Assembly: GCF_000238915.1 (NCBI RefSeq)
Contig: NZ_BAEG01000098.1
Coordinates: 1-45,923, forward strand
Length of the DNA: 45,923 bases
Reading direction: 5' to 3'
Origin: Arthrobacter globiformis NBRC 12137
Lineage (GTDB): Bacteria; Actinomycetota; Actinomycetes; Actinomycetales; Micrococcaceae
The notes below the pieces were generated by a model, which worked only from the letters and a program-made list of their open reading frames with translations, ran no database searches and had not been told where the DNA came from. Below, piece after piece: positions 15,262 through 23,745 of the stretch (position 1 is the stretch's first letter; each line of letters begins with the position of its first letter). Position numbers and translations under genes: made by a program.

Positions 15262-17493
15262 CTAGGCCTCCTTACGTTCTTCTGCTGGATCCTGTGCTGC
15301 GGTGCCGGCCGCGTGAATGGTGGCTACGACCTGGTCGGCCTTGACCAGGTCACCGGTGGCGACGGTGATGTGGACGGTGCCGGAGACTTCGGCCACGAGC
15401 TGGTGTTCCATCTTCATGGCCTCCACGGACAGCAGCACTTGGCCCGCTGTCACCGGGTCGCGGTCGCGCACCGCAACGGAGACGACGGTCCCGGGCATGG
15501 GTGACCGGACCTCCGGATCGGCGGCGCCCTCTTCGCGTTCGACGGCGGCCAGCACCCGTTCCAGGCGGGATTCGCGGGTGAGGACTTCGAGCCCGCAGGA
15601 CCAGCCGCCGCTGCCCACGTAGACATGCCCCGCCCGCATTGCCCTGTGACGGCCGCCGCCGGCATGTGCTGGCCGTGACAGACCAGTGGCGAAGGTGTGC
15701 TGCTGGTCCCCCACTTCGAATCTGATGACGTCGGGGCGGGTGCCGTCGGTCCCGCTATCCAGGACCCGCACCTCGTGCTCCGGCCCGTCGTCGATGCGGA
15801 CCAGGGCGTGGCCGGCCTCGCCCTGCCGGGTGATGGCCACTGTGGCCATGGCACCGCCGGGAAGGCCGAAGCTCACCCGCCATGGCGCCGGCGCTCCGAG
15901 GCGCCAGCCCCGGGCGTTGTCCCACGGGGACCGGGGACCTGTCTGTCCCCCGCCCTGTTCCCCGCCGGTTTCCGCAGGTTCGGCGTCGCCAGGCCAGAAC
16001 CGCAGGGCGGCCGCCATGAGCTCCGTGTCTCCGATGTCCCGGAAGGCCAGCTCCGGCATTTTGCGGTCGATCAGCGTGGTGTCGAGGCGGCCGGCACGGA
16101 CGTCGTCGTCATTAATCAGGAGCCGCAGATACTCCACATTGGTGTCGATGCCGAGGACGGTGTACCGCTCCAGCGCCGCGTCCAGTTTGTCCAGGGCAGC
16201 CTTGCGGTCCGTTCCCCAGGCGATGACCTTGGACAGCATGGGGTCGTAATCGCTGGAGATTTCCAGCCCCGGCAGCAGCGATGAGTCGATCCGGACGTCC
16301 TGGCTTTGGAAACCACCGCCGGAAACCGCAGTCCTTTGGGGGCCGGGCTGCCCCACGGGTGTGAAGAGGCCGCCGTCTTCGTCAAGGAGCACCACCTCGC
16401 CCGAGGACGGCAGGAAGTTCCGGTGCGGGGTCTCGGCGTAGATGCGGGCCTCCGCGGCGTGGCCATTAAGTACGACGTCGTCCTGTCCGACGGTGAGCAG
16501 CTCACCGGCGGCGATGCGCACCTGCCATTCGACGAGGTCGATGCCGGTGACCATTTCCGTCACCGGATGTTCCACCTGGAGCCGGGTGTTCATTTCCATG
16601 AAGAAGAACTCCTCCGGGGAGTCGTCCGAGACGAGGAACTCCACCGTGCCGGCGCCGGTGTAGAGGACGCTGCGCGCAGCCTGGCAGGCGGCCTCGCCGA
16701 TCTTCGCACGGACTGCCTCGCCGTCGGACAGAGATTCCAGCAGCGGTGACGGGGCCTCCTCGATGACCTTCTGGTGCCGCCGCTGCAGGGAGCATTCGCG
16801 CTCTCCGAGATGGATCACGTTGCCGTGCGCGTCGGCCAGGACCTGCACTTCGATGTGCCGCGGGGACCTCACCAGGCGTTCCAGGAAGAGGGTGCCGTCT
16901 CCAAACGCGCTCGCCGCCACGCGCCGTGCGGTTGCCAGGGCGGCCGGCAGGTCCTCCGGCCGCTCGACAGCTTGCATTCCCTTGCCGCCGCCGCCCGCCG
17001 AGGGCTTGATCAGCAGGGGAAAACCCACGGCCGGGGCGGCGGCGATGAGTTCGTCATCGGTCATGCCGGGCTCGGCGATGCCCGGGACCACCGGAACGCC
17101 GTACCCTGCCACGTGGTTTTTCGATCGGATCTTGTCCCCCATGACATCCAGGGCTTCGGCCCCGGGGCCGATGAAGGCGATGCCGGCGGCGTCCAGTGCC
17201 CGGGCGAAGTCCGCATTCTCGCTGAGGAATCCGTAGCCGGGGTGCACCGCCTGGGCGCCGGTGTCCTGGCAGGCCCTGATGATCGCCTCGATGCTGAGGT
17301 AACTCTGGGCCGCCGCAGCGGGGCCGATCCGGACGGCGGTGTCGGCTTCGCGCACGTGGCGGGCACCGGCGTCGGCATCGCTGTAGACCGCAACCGAACG
17401 GATGCCCATGGCGCGCAGGGTCCTGATCACCCTGCAGGCAATCTCGCCGCGGTTGGCCACCAGGACCGTGCGGAACATGTTGTCGGTAGTCAT
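15262..17493 (-). CDS. Biotin-dependent acyl-CoA carboxylase alpha subunit (methylcrotonyl-CoA carboxylase)
   Basis: 743 residues. The biotin carboxylase domain (about 6-460) has ANRGEIACRVIRT, the ATP-grasp loop KPSAGGGGKGM and EMNTRLQVEHPVTE. A linker (the BT region, about 500-640) follows. The C-terminal biotinyl domain has the EAMKMEH motif about 60 residues from the end, where Lys carries biotin. It carboxylates biotin with bicarbonate and ATP for the beta subunit next door. Start ATG 17493 is 7 nt after the beta-subunit stop. Context (beta subunit, dehydrogenase, hydratase, lyase) favours methylcrotonyl-CoA over propionyl- or acetyl-CoA; compare AccA1 (Rv2501c). Confidence 0.94.
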   Translation of the reverse strand: MTTDNMFRTVLVANRGEIACRVIRTLRAMGIRSVAVYSDADAGARHVREADTAVRIGPAAAAQSYLSIEAIIRACQDTGAQAVHPGYGFLSENADFARALDAAGIAFIGPGAEALDVMGDKIRSKNHVAGYGVPVVPGIAEPGMTDDELIAAAPAVGFPLLIKPSAGGGGKGMQAVERPEDLPAALATARRVAASAFGDGTLFLERLVRSPRHIEVQVLADAHGNVIHLGERECSLQRRHQKVIEEAPSPLLESLSDGEAVRAKIGEAACQAARSVLYTGAGTVEFLVSDDSPEEFFFMEMNTRLQVEHPVTEMVTGIDLVEWQVRIAAGELLTVGQDDVVLNGHAAEARIYAETPHRNFLPSSGEVVLLDEDGGLFTPVGQPGPQRTAVSGGGFQSQDVRIDSSLLPGLEISSDYDPMLSKVIAWGTDRKAALDKLDAALERYTVLGIDTNVEYLRLLINDDDVRAGRLDTTLIDRKMPELAFRDIGDTELMAAALRFWPGDAEPAETGGEQGGGQTGPRSPWDNARGWRLGAPAPWRVSFGLPGGAMATVAITRQGEAGHALVRIDDGPEHEVRVLDSGTDGTRPDVIRFEVGDQQHTFATGLSRPAHAGGGRHRAMRAGHVYVGSGGWSCGLEVLTRESRLERVLAAVEREEGAADPEVRSPMPGTVVSVAVRDRDPVTAGQVLLSVEAMKMEHQLVAEVSGTVHITVATGDLVKADQVVATIHAAGTAAQDPAEERKEA

Positions 17494-17500
17494 CCCGGGC

Positions 17501-19108
17501 TCACATTCGGAAGAGGCCGAAGGAGGTCTCCGGCAGCGGAACGCGGGACACGACGTCGAGCGCCAGGCCCAGAACGGTGCGGGTGTCCGCGGGGTCGATC
17601 ACGCCGTCGTCCCACAGGCGGGCCGTTGAGTAGTAGGGGCTGCCTTGGTCCTCATACTGCTGCCGGATAGGTGCCTTGAAGGCTTCCTCGTCCGCTGCGG
17701 ACCACTCCTGCCCGGCCGCCTCGAACTGGTCGCGCTTGACGGTCGCCAGGACGCTGGAGGCCTGGTTGCCGCCCATGACGGAGATCCGGCTGGCGGGCCA
17801 CATCCACAGGAAGCGCGGTGAATATGCCCGCCCGCACATCGAGTAGTTGCCGGCACCGAAGGACCCGCCGATCACCACTGTCAGCTTGGGGACGCGCGTG
17901 GTGGCCACGGCGGTGACCATCTTGGCGCCGTTCTTGGCAATGCCGCCCTGCTCGTAGTCCTTCCCCACCATGAAGCCGGAGATGTTCTGCAGGAAGAGCA
18001 GCGGAATGCCTCGCTGGTCGCACAGTTCAATGAAGTGGGCGCCCTTGAGTGCCGATTCGCTGAACAGCACGCCGTTGTTGGCCACGATGCCGACCGGGTG
18101 TCCGTGAAGCCTGGCGAATCCCGTCACGAGGGTGGCACCGTAGTTCTTCTTGAACTCGTGGAAGCGGCTGCCGTCCACCAGCCGGGCGATCACTTCGCGG
18201 ACGTCGTACTGCGCGTTGACGTCCGTGGGAACGGCACCGTAGAGCTGGCCGGGCTCGGCAACAGGATCGATGGCGGTGTCCACATCCCAGGCCGGCCCGG
18301 CGGGCCGGGGCAGCGTGGCAACGATGTCGCGGACGATCTGCAGGGCGTGTTCGTCGTTTTCGGCGAGATGGTCCGTAACGCCGGAGATCCTGGAGTGGAC
18401 GTCGCCGCCACCGAGCTCCTCCGCGCTGACGATCTCGCCGATGGCGGCCTTCACGAGGGGCGGGCCGCCCAGGAAGATGGTGCCCTGGTTGCGGACGATC
18501 ACCGTTTCATCGCTCATCGCGGGTACATAGGCGCCGCCTGCCGTGCAGGAGCCCATGACGGAAGCGATCTGGGGAATGCCGGCAGCGGACATCCGGGCCT
18601 GGTTGTAGAAGATCCGGCCGAAGTGGTCCCGGTCCGGAAAGACCTCGTCCTGCTTGGGGAGGAAGGCGCCGCCGGAATCCACGAGATAGATGCACGGGAG
18701 CCGGTTCTCAATCGCGATCTCCTGGGCACGGAGGTGCTTCTTCACCGTCATGGGATAGTAGGTGCCGCCCTTGACGGTGGCGTCGTTGGAAATCACCAGG
18801 ACGTGGCGGCCGTGCACCAGTCCGATGCCCGCAATGATGCCGGCGCCGGGTGAATCGTCGTTGTACATGCCGTTCGCGGCCAGCGGGGCGATCTCGAGGA
18901 AGGGGCTGCCGTCGTCGAGAAGGCGGTCGATCCGCTCCCGGGGAAGCAGCTTGCCGCGGGCCATGTGCCGCTGGCGGGATTTCTCCGGCCCGCCCACGGC
19001 GGCCGTCGCAAGCCGTTTCCGCAGCTCTTCGGCGAGCGCGCGCTGCGCAAGGCTGTTGACCTCGAATGCGCTGCCGGCGGTATCCAGCCGGCTGGCGAGT
19101 GTCTCCAT
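17501..19108 (-). CDS. Methylcrotonyl-CoA carboxylase beta (carboxyltransferase) subunit
   Basis: 535 residues with tandem crotonase-like carboxyltransferase domains. The N domain has KGGTYYPMTVKKHLRAQEIA and GGAFLPKQDEVFPDRDHFGRIFYNQ; the latter stretch is specific to methylcrotonyl-CoA carboxylases. The C domain has FLQNISGFMVGKDYEQGGIAKNGAKMV, GGSFGAGNYSMCGRAY and MGGNQASSVL. It moves CO2 from biotin to 3-methylcrotonyl-CoA, giving 3-methylglutaconyl-CoA. First gene of the operon; ATG 19108 lies 75 nt or so downstream of the proposed promoter, which is overlaid by TetR-type operators. M. tuberculosis AccD1 (Rv2502c) is the positional equivalent. Confidence 0.95.
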   Translation of the reverse strand: METLASRLDTAGSAFEVNSLAQRALAEELRKRLATAAVGGPEKSRQRHMARGKLLPRERIDRLLDDGSPFLEIAPLAANGMYNDDSPGAGIIAGIGLVHGRHVLVISNDATVKGGTYYPMTVKKHLRAQEIAIENRLPCIYLVDSGGAFLPKQDEVFPDRDHFGRIFYNQARMSAAGIPQIASVMGSCTAGGAYVPAMSDETVIVRNQGTIFLGGPPLVKAAIGEIVSAEELGGGDVHSRISGVTDHLAENDEHALQIVRDIVATLPRPAGPAWDVDTAIDPVAEPGQLYGAVPTDVNAQYDVREVIARLVDGSRFHEFKKNYGATLVTGFARLHGHPVGIVANNGVLFSESALKGAHFIELCDQRGIPLLFLQNISGFMVGKDYEQGGIAKNGAKMVTAVATTRVPKLTVVIGGSFGAGNYSMCGRAYSPRFLWMWPASRISVMGGNQASSVLATVKRDQFEAAGQEWSAADEEAFKAPIRQQYEDQGSPYYSTARLWDDGVIDPADTRTVLGLALDVVSRVPLPETSFGLFRM

Positions 19109-19158
19109 TGACCGCTTCCATTCCCGGGCACTCCCGGCGGCAGTCCTGCCGCATTTCG

Positions 19159-19199
19159 GTTAGTGCCTCGTAACTGAGTTTAGGTTAGTCTCTAGTAAC
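19159..19199. promoter_or_regulatory. Two TetR-type operators between the leucine operon and tetR
   Basis: GTTAGTGCCTCGTAAC (19159-19174) and GTTAGTCTCTAGTAAC (19184-19199) share the form GTTA-N8-TAAC, 25 bp apart. Each sits in a longer direct repeat GGTTAGT..CT.GTAACTG. The second overlaps the -10 box of the leucine operon; the first lies around its expected transcription start. A position between a TetR gene and its divergent target is the classic repressor layout. A third match stands at 39659. Confidence 0.75.
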
Positions 19200-19211
19200 T
19201 GTGATGTCCAA
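19182..19211 (-). promoter_or_regulatory. Promoter of the leucine catabolic operon
   Basis: On the minus strand, TTGGAC (19211-19206) and TAACCT (19187-19182) are separated by 18 nt. The -10 overlaps one TetR-type operator, and a small perfect inverted repeat, CCAACA (19208-19213) and TGTTGG (19219-19224), overlaps the -35. Confidence 0.5.
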
Positions 19212-19215
19212 CACA
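19200..19215. promoter_or_regulatory. CRP/GlxR-like near-palindrome
   Basis: TGTGATGTCCAACACA matches TGTGA-N6-TCACA at 9 of 10 arm positions and overlaps the -35 of the leucine operon. Binding by a cAMP-receptor-type regulator is inferred only. Confidence 0.3.
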
Positions 19216-19252
19216 GGATGTTGGTAGAGTTCTTGGGTTCCGAGGAGGAAAA

Positions 19253-19927
19253 GTGCCCACCACAGATCACGGAGACCTCACCGCTGCCGGCCAGACCACA
19301 GCCGGCCATGAGGCATCCGGCCCCACGCAGCGCAGCCGGGCGAAGGAGTCCCGCCGGCAGGCGCTCCTGTCCGCAGCGGCGACGCTCTTCGCCGTCAACG
19401 GGTTCAACCGGGTCTCCCTTGAGGACCTCGGCGCCGCAGCAGGTGTGAGCGGACCCGCCGTGTACCGCCATTTCCCCGGAAAACAGGCCGTGCTGGGCGC
19501 GCTGCTGCTCACCGTCAGCCAGGACCTGCTCGACGGCGGCCGCCACGTGGTGGCCGCCGCCGCCGACCCCGCCGCTGCACTGGCCCGGCTGGTGCAGTTC
19601 CACGTGGACTTTGCCCTCAGCAACCCCGACGTGATCCGGGTGCAGGACAGGGATTTCAGCAACCTGACCGGCGAGGACCAGTCCCAGGTGCGGGCCCTGC
19701 AGCGCAGCTACGTGGAAGTGTGGGTGGACGTGCTGGCTGGCATCCACGGCACAACGGATACGGCGGACCTCCGCATGCGCGCCCACGCGACGTTCGGCCT
19801 GATCAACTCCACGCCGCACTCAGTCCGGAACCACGGCCGGCGGATGGCCGTCAAGTCGGCGCGGCCGCTCCTGGAGAACATGGCGCTGGCGGCCCTGCTG
19901 GTGACATCCAGCCCGCTGGCCGACTAA
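19253..19927 (+). CDS. TetR-family repressor, likely regulator of leucine catabolism
   Basis: 224 residues. An N-terminal variable arm of about 30 residues precedes the TetR DNA-binding domain (about 32-80; LEDLGAAAGVSGPAVYRHFPGK holds the recognition helix). An all-helical ligand domain follows. Start is GTG 19253 with GAGGAGG directly upstream. It is divergent from the methylcrotonyl-CoA carboxylase operon, and the intergenic DNA has two matching palindromes. The layout matches BkaR (Rv2506), which represses the equivalent mycobacterial genes. A CoA-thioester ligand is plausible but not visible. Confidence 0.88.
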   Translation: MPTTDHGDLTAAGQTTAGHEASGPTQRSRAKESRRQALLSAAATLFAVNGFNRVSLEDLGAAAGVSGPAVYRHFPGKQAVLGALLLTVSQDLLDGGRHVVAAAADPAAALARLVQFHVDFALSNPDVIRVQDRDFSNLTGEDQSQVRALQRSYVEVWVDVLAGIHGTTDTADLRMRAHATFGLINSTPHSVRNHGRRMAVKSARPLLENMALAALLVTSSPLAD

Positions 19928-19960
19928 CCCTGCCGGCCAGTTCCTGCGCCGAGGTCCGCG

Positions 19961-20042
19961 CCAAAACGGGGCACTTTGACACGGACACGCCGGAGTTTGG
20001 GCGATATGTGCCCTGTTTCGGCTTCAAAGTGCCCCGTTTTGG
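19961..20042. repeat. 19-bp perfect inverted repeat between convergent genes
   Basis: CCAAAACGGGGCACTTTGA (19961-19979) is exactly complementary to 20024-20042. The 44-nt loop holds a third, imperfect copy (GTGCCCTGTTT, about 20008-20018) that can also pair with the left arm with one G-U. The element lies between the tetR and bkdC 3' ends, so a bidirectional terminator is possible. The alternate pairings also resemble a dispersed intergenic palindromic repeat. Confidence 0.75.
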
Positions 20043-20090
20043 GTGCAGGGCCTGCCTGCCGCACGAGCCCGAGCGGCAGGCGGCCTGCGG

Positions 20091-21434
20091 CTAGGCCATC
20101 GCGAAGGCCATGGCGGGATCCGCGAGGAGGGCGCCGACGTCGGCCAGGAACCTGGATCCCTGCTCGCCGTCCACCAGCCGGTGGTCGAAGGACAGGCTCA
20201 GCGTCATGACCTGCCTCAGCGCTACCTGGTCCTGGTACTCCCACGGGGCCTTGCGGACGGCGCCCATGGCCAGGATCGCCGCCTCCCCCGGGTTGAGGAT
20301 GGGCGTGCCGGCGTCAATCCCGAAGACACCGATGTTAGTGATGGAGATGGTGCCGCCGGAGAAATCCTCCGGGCTGCTCTTGCCGGCCCTGGCGGTGTCC
20401 GTCAGATCCGCGAGCGCCGCGGACAAGTCGACGAGCGTCAGGCGGTCGGCGTCCTTGATGTTGGGAACGGTGAGGCCGCGCGGGGTTGCGGCCGCGATGC
20501 CGAGGTTCACGTAGTTGAACTGCACGATCTCCTGGTTGGCCTCATCCCACCTGGCATTCAGGCCGGGATTGCGCCGCAGCGCGATCAGGACGGCCTTGGC
20601 CACGAGGGTCAGAGGCGTGAGCTTGTGGCCGGCAAAGGGCTTGCTTTCCTTGAGCCTTGCCAGCAGTTCCATGGCCGGAGTGACATCGACCGTCAGGAAC
20701 TCCGTCACGTGCGGCGCCGTGAAGGCACTGCTGACCATGGCGGCGGCCGTGAATTTGCGGACACCCTTGATAGGCGTACGCACCTCACGGTCTCCCCGGG
20801 CCGCCGCGGACTGCGGTGCCGCCAGCTCCTGGGCGGCCGCGGGAAGATCCCCGCCGCCCACGAAATTGCGCACATCGTCACGGGAAATCAGCCCGCCGGG
20901 GCCGGTTCCCGCCACCTTCTCCAGATCTACGCCGAGGTCCCTGGCCAGCTTCCGGACAGGCGGCGTGGAACGGGGCCGCTCGGCGGGGTTGGTGCCGGCA
21001 GGCTTGGTGTCGACAGGCTCAACCACCGGGGCCTTGGTTTCGGCTGGCGTGAGGAGCGTGCGCTGCCGGCGGACGGGCCGGCCGGTGCTTTCGACGACGG
21101 CGCCGTACCCGACCAAGTTGGGTTCCCTCTTGGGGAGCGGCGCCTCAGCCGGGGCGGCAGGGCCGGGCTGGATACCGGCGTCGTCCTTTACCTCGAACGA
21201 GACAATCGGTTTGCCCACCTCCACCACGGTTCCCGGCTGTTCATGCAGGGCCGTGATCACGCCCGCGAAAGGCGAGGGCAGCTCCACCACTGCTTTGGCG
21301 GTCTCCACCTCGGCGATGATTTGGTTCAGGCTGACGGTATCCCCAACCCCCACCTTCCAGCTGACGATTTCGGATTCGGTCAGTCCTTCGCCGAGATCCG
21401 GGAGCCGGAATTCCTTGATCATGGTGGCGGTCAT
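20091..21434 (-). CDS. bkdC: Branched-chain 2-oxoacid dehydrogenase E2 (dihydrolipoyl acyltransferase)
   Basis: 447 residues. A single lipoyl domain (about 5-83) has the lipoylated lysine K47 in VETAKAVVE. An E1/E3-binding domain at about 148-185 (RKLARDLGVDLEKVAGTGPGGLISRDDV) follows. The catalytic acyltransferase domain ends with SFDHRLVDG, where H418 and D422 are the active-site pair. It transfers the branched acyl group from lipoate to CoA, making isovaleryl-, isobutyryl- or 2-methylbutyryl-CoA. The start overlaps the E1beta stop (ATGA). No E3 gene is in the window, so the shared lipoamide dehydrogenase must be elsewhere. The N-terminal sequence and partners favour bkd over pyruvate dehydrogenase. 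Confidence 0.95.
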   Translation of the reverse strand: MTATMIKEFRLPDLGEGLTESEIVSWKVGVGDTVSLNQIIAEVETAKAVVELPSPFAGVITALHEQPGTVVEVGKPIVSFEVKDDAGIQPGPAAPAEAPLPKREPNLVGYGAVVESTGRPVRRQRTLLTPAETKAPVVEPVDTKPAGTNPAERPRSTPPVRKLARDLGVDLEKVAGTGPGGLISRDDVRNFVGGGDLPAAAQELAAPQSAAARGDREVRTPIKGVRKFTAAAMVSSAFTAPHVTEFLTVDVTPAMELLARLKESKPFAGHKLTPLTLVAKAVLIALRRNPGLNARWDEANQEIVQFNYVNLGIAAATPRGLTVPNIKDADRLTLVDLSAALADLTDTARAGKSSPEDFSGGTISITNIGVFGIDAGTPILNPGEAAILAMGAVRKAPWEYQDQVALRQVMTLSLSFDHRLVDGEQGSRFLADVGALLADPAMAFAMA

Positions 21435-22441
21435 CCTTCCAGCCCGCTCAGCGAATTCGGCCGGCCCAGCGCGCGATCGACGCCGTCGAGGATCCGGTCA
21501 AGATTCGGAAGGTGGTGCATCTCCACCTTCGAATAGGGGTACGGCACGTCAAACCCGGTGACGCGGACCGGTGCCGCCTCCAGATGGTAGAAGCAGCGCT
21601 CCGTGATGCTGGCCGCAACCTCCGCGCCGAGCCCGTTCGACTGCCCGGCCTCATGGGTGATCACAAGCCTGCCCGTCTTGCGGACCGAGGCTTCAACGGT
21701 GGCGAAGTCCACCGGAGCCAACGACCGCAGGTCAATGACCTCAACCGAGACGCCCTCGTCCGCGGCCGCCGTGGCGGCATCGCGGGCCGTCTTCACCAGT
21801 GGCCCGTATGCCACGAGCGTGACGTCGCTGCCGTCCGTCACCACGCTGGCCCGGCCCATCGGCGGGGCTGAGTTGGGATCCAGCGACTCGTCCACCTCGC
21901 CTTTGTCGTGGTAGCGGCGCTTGGGCTCGAAGAACACCACGGGGTCATCGCATGAAATAGCCTGCTGGATCATGGTGTGGGCGTCCTGCGGGCTGGCCGG
22001 GGTGACCACCCGCAGGCCTGCCGTGTGGGCGAAGTAGGCCTCCGGCGACTCGGAGTGGTGCTCCGGCGACCCGATGCCGCCGCCGAACGGGATGCGGATG
22101 GTGATGGGCATTTTCACGGTGCCGCGGCTACGGTAGTGCATCTTCGCCACCTGGGACACGATCTGGTCGAACGCGGGATAGACGAAGCCGTCGAACTGGA
22201 TTTCCACCACCGGCCGGTAGCCGCGGTAAGCCAGGCCAACAGCCGTGCCCACAATGCCGGACTCCGCCAGGGGCGTGTCCACGACGCGGTGCTTGCCGAA
22301 GTCTTTCTGCAGCCCGTCGGTCACGCGGAAGACGCCGCCCAGGGCGCCGATGTCCTCGCCCATGAGGACCACTTTGGGATCGTTGTCGAGGGATCTGCGG
22401 AGGCCGGAGTTGATTGCCCGCGCAAAGGTCATCTGCGTCAT
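21431..22441 (-). CDS. bkdB: Branched-chain 2-oxoacid dehydrogenase E1 beta subunit
   Basis: 336 residues. The transketolase pyrimidine-binding domain has LMGEDIGALGGVFRVTDGLQKDFG, the ThDP-activating Glu region DTPLAESGIVGTAVGLAYRGYRPVVEIQF, and GGGIGSPEHHSESPEAYFAHTAGLRVV. The latter is characteristic of BCKDH/PDH beta chains; a transketolase C domain ends the chain. It forms an alpha2-beta2 E1 with the upstream gene. TGATG overlap (1 nt) with E1alpha and ATGA overlap with E2 imply strict coupled translation. M. tuberculosis BkdB (Rv2496c) is the expected counterpart. Confidence 0.95.
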   Translation of the reverse strand: MTQMTFARAINSGLRRSLDNDPKVVLMGEDIGALGGVFRVTDGLQKDFGKHRVVDTPLAESGIVGTAVGLAYRGYRPVVEIQFDGFVYPAFDQIVSQVAKMHYRSRGTVKMPITIRIPFGGGIGSPEHHSESPEAYFAHTAGLRVVTPASPQDAHTMIQQAISCDDPVVFFEPKRRYHDKGEVDESLDPNSAPPMGRASVVTDGSDVTLVAYGPLVKTARDAATAAADEGVSVEVIDLRSLAPVDFATVEASVRKTGRLVITHEAGQSNGLGAEVAASITERCFYHLEAAPVRVTGFDVPYPYSKVEMHHLPNLDRILDGVDRALGRPNSLSGLEG

Positions 22442-23649
22442 CAGCGTGCACCTTCTTCTTGTGTTGCCACTTCGGGATCGCCGAAGGTGGCAAGGTAACG
22501 GGAGTAGTGGTCCTGCTGGCGGTCCAGCCAGGAATTGGGGGTGCTGTAGACGTGCTTGAAGACGTCGAGCGGTTCGGGGTCCGGCATGCCAATGCAGCCC
22601 GCACGCAGTTCACGGGCAACGGCGTCTGCCTTGGTCCGCACGCCGGTTTCGAACTCCTCGGTGAACAGGCCCTTGCGGTCAAGCAGCGCGTGGACCCGGC
22701 CGATCGGATCCTTGGCCGCCCAGTCCTCCAGCTCATTGGCGTCGCGGTACCGGGTGGGATCATCCGCCGTCGTATGCGGGCCCATCCGGTAGGTGACGGC
22801 CTCGATGAAGGTGGGACCGCCGCCCCGTCGGGCACGGTCGAGGGCGACCCGGGTGGCTGCCATGACAGCCAGCACGTCGTTGCCGTCGACGCGCATGCTG
22901 GGGATGCCAAAGCCTGTCCCGCGGTCCACGAGCTGGGTATGGGACTGGACCCGCACCGGCTCGGAGATGGCCCAGTGGTTGTTTTGGCAGAAGAACACCA
23001 GCGGCACCTGGAAGCTGGCGGCAAAGACCATTGCTTCGTTGACATCGCCCTCGCTGGTGGCGCCGTCGCCGAAGTACACAATCGCTGCGGAGTCGGCACC
23101 GTCGTTCTGGATTCCCATGGCGTACCCGGTGGCATGCAGCGTCTGCGCGCCGATGACGATCTGCGGAATGGCCATGTTGACCGTGTACGGGTCCCAGCCG
23201 CCGGAAGCAGCTCCGCGCCAGACACGCAGGATGTCCGCCAGGTCCACCCCGCGGCAGTAGGCGACGCCGTTCTCGCGGTAGCTGGGAAAAATGAAGTCGT
23301 CATCCCGCAGCGCCCGCACGGATCCCACCTGTGAGGCTTCCTGGCCCAGCAGAGGCGGCCAAAGGCCAAGTTCACCCTGGCGCTGCAGCGCGGTTGCCTC
23401 TTTGTCGATCCGCCGGATCACCACCAGGTCCTCGTAGAGCGAGCACAGCTGCTCGTCTGATACGTCCTTGAGCCAGGGGTCGTACTCCGGATGGCTGACG
23501 CGTTCCCCCGCGGGGGTGATCAGCTGGACCATGCTGTGGCCTGCGCCACCCTGGTGCCCTGTCTTGTTGTCCCGGCCGGCGGCTGTTCCGCCCTGGCCCG
23601 CATCGTCTGTCACCACTGTTGCCGCAACCTTCTGACGTCGTGTAACCAT
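22441..23649 (-). CDS. bkdA: Branched-chain 2-oxoacid dehydrogenase E1 alpha subunit
   Basis: 402 residues from ATG 23649. The ThDP/Mg motif runs from GDGATSEGDVNEAM (about 194-207) to FFCQNN (about 219-224), with the His/Arg-rich TYRMGPHTTADDPTRYR loop near 285. It decarboxylates the 2-oxoacids of Leu, Ile and Val and reductively acylates E2. A polar extension of about 40 residues precedes the conserved start near MVQLITPAGERV. The frame opens at 23745, but that codon lies upstream of the predicted transcription start (about 23710), so it is rejected; ATG 23679 and ATG 23532 are alternatives. None has a good ribosome site. Confidence 0.9.
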   Translation of the reverse strand: MVTRRQKVAATVVTDDAGQGGTAAGRDNKTGHQGGAGHSMVQLITPAGERVSHPEYDPWLKDVSDEQLCSLYEDLVVIRRIDKEATALQRQGELGLWPPLLGQEASQVGSVRALRDDDFIFPSYRENGVAYCRGVDLADILRVWRGAASGGWDPYTVNMAIPQIVIGAQTLHATGYAMGIQNDGADSAAIVYFGDGATSEGDVNEAMVFAASFQVPLVFFCQNNHWAISEPVRVQSHTQLVDRGTGFGIPSMRVDGNDVLAVMAATRVALDRARRGGGPTFIEAVTYRMGPHTTADDPTRYRDANELEDWAAKDPIGRVHALLDRKGLFTEEFETGVRTKADAVARELRAGCIGMPDPEPLDVFKHVYSTPNSWLDRQQDHYSRYLATFGDPEVATQEEGAR

Positions 23650-23712
23650 CCCGCGGCAGGACTCGTGATACCGCCGCATTCCGGCTTCCCGGGCGCCTTT
23701 GCCCCGGTTAAT

Positions 23713-23728
23713 TGTGACCATACTCACA
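23713..23728. promoter_or_regulatory. Perfect CRP/GlxR-type palindrome at the bkd promoter
   Basis: TGTGACCATACTCACA is an exact TGTGA-N6-TCACA, inside the longer 20-bp palindrome ATTGTGA-N6-TCACAAT (23711-23730). It overlaps the bkd -10 box, so binding there should repress bkd; it lies about 70-100 bp from the lrp start. Identification as a cAMP-receptor-family site follows from the well-known consensus. Confidence 0.65.
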
Positions 23729-23745
23729 ATGTTCAGGTGGTACAA
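23717..23745 (-). promoter_or_regulatory. Promoter of the bkd operon
   Basis: On the minus strand TTGTAC (23745-23740) and TATGGT (23722-23717) are exactly 17 nt apart. Predicted transcription starts near 23710, leaving a leader of about 60 nt before ATG 23649. Both boxes are covered by palindromes. Confidence 0.6.

Noticed and set aside
20515..21561. 348-codon plus-strand open frame across bkdC
   Set aside because: Antisense shadow of bkdC, without a ribosome site or family signature.
23650..23745. Longer bkdA start at 23745
   Set aside because: That codon lies at the predicted -35 box, upstream of the transcription start.
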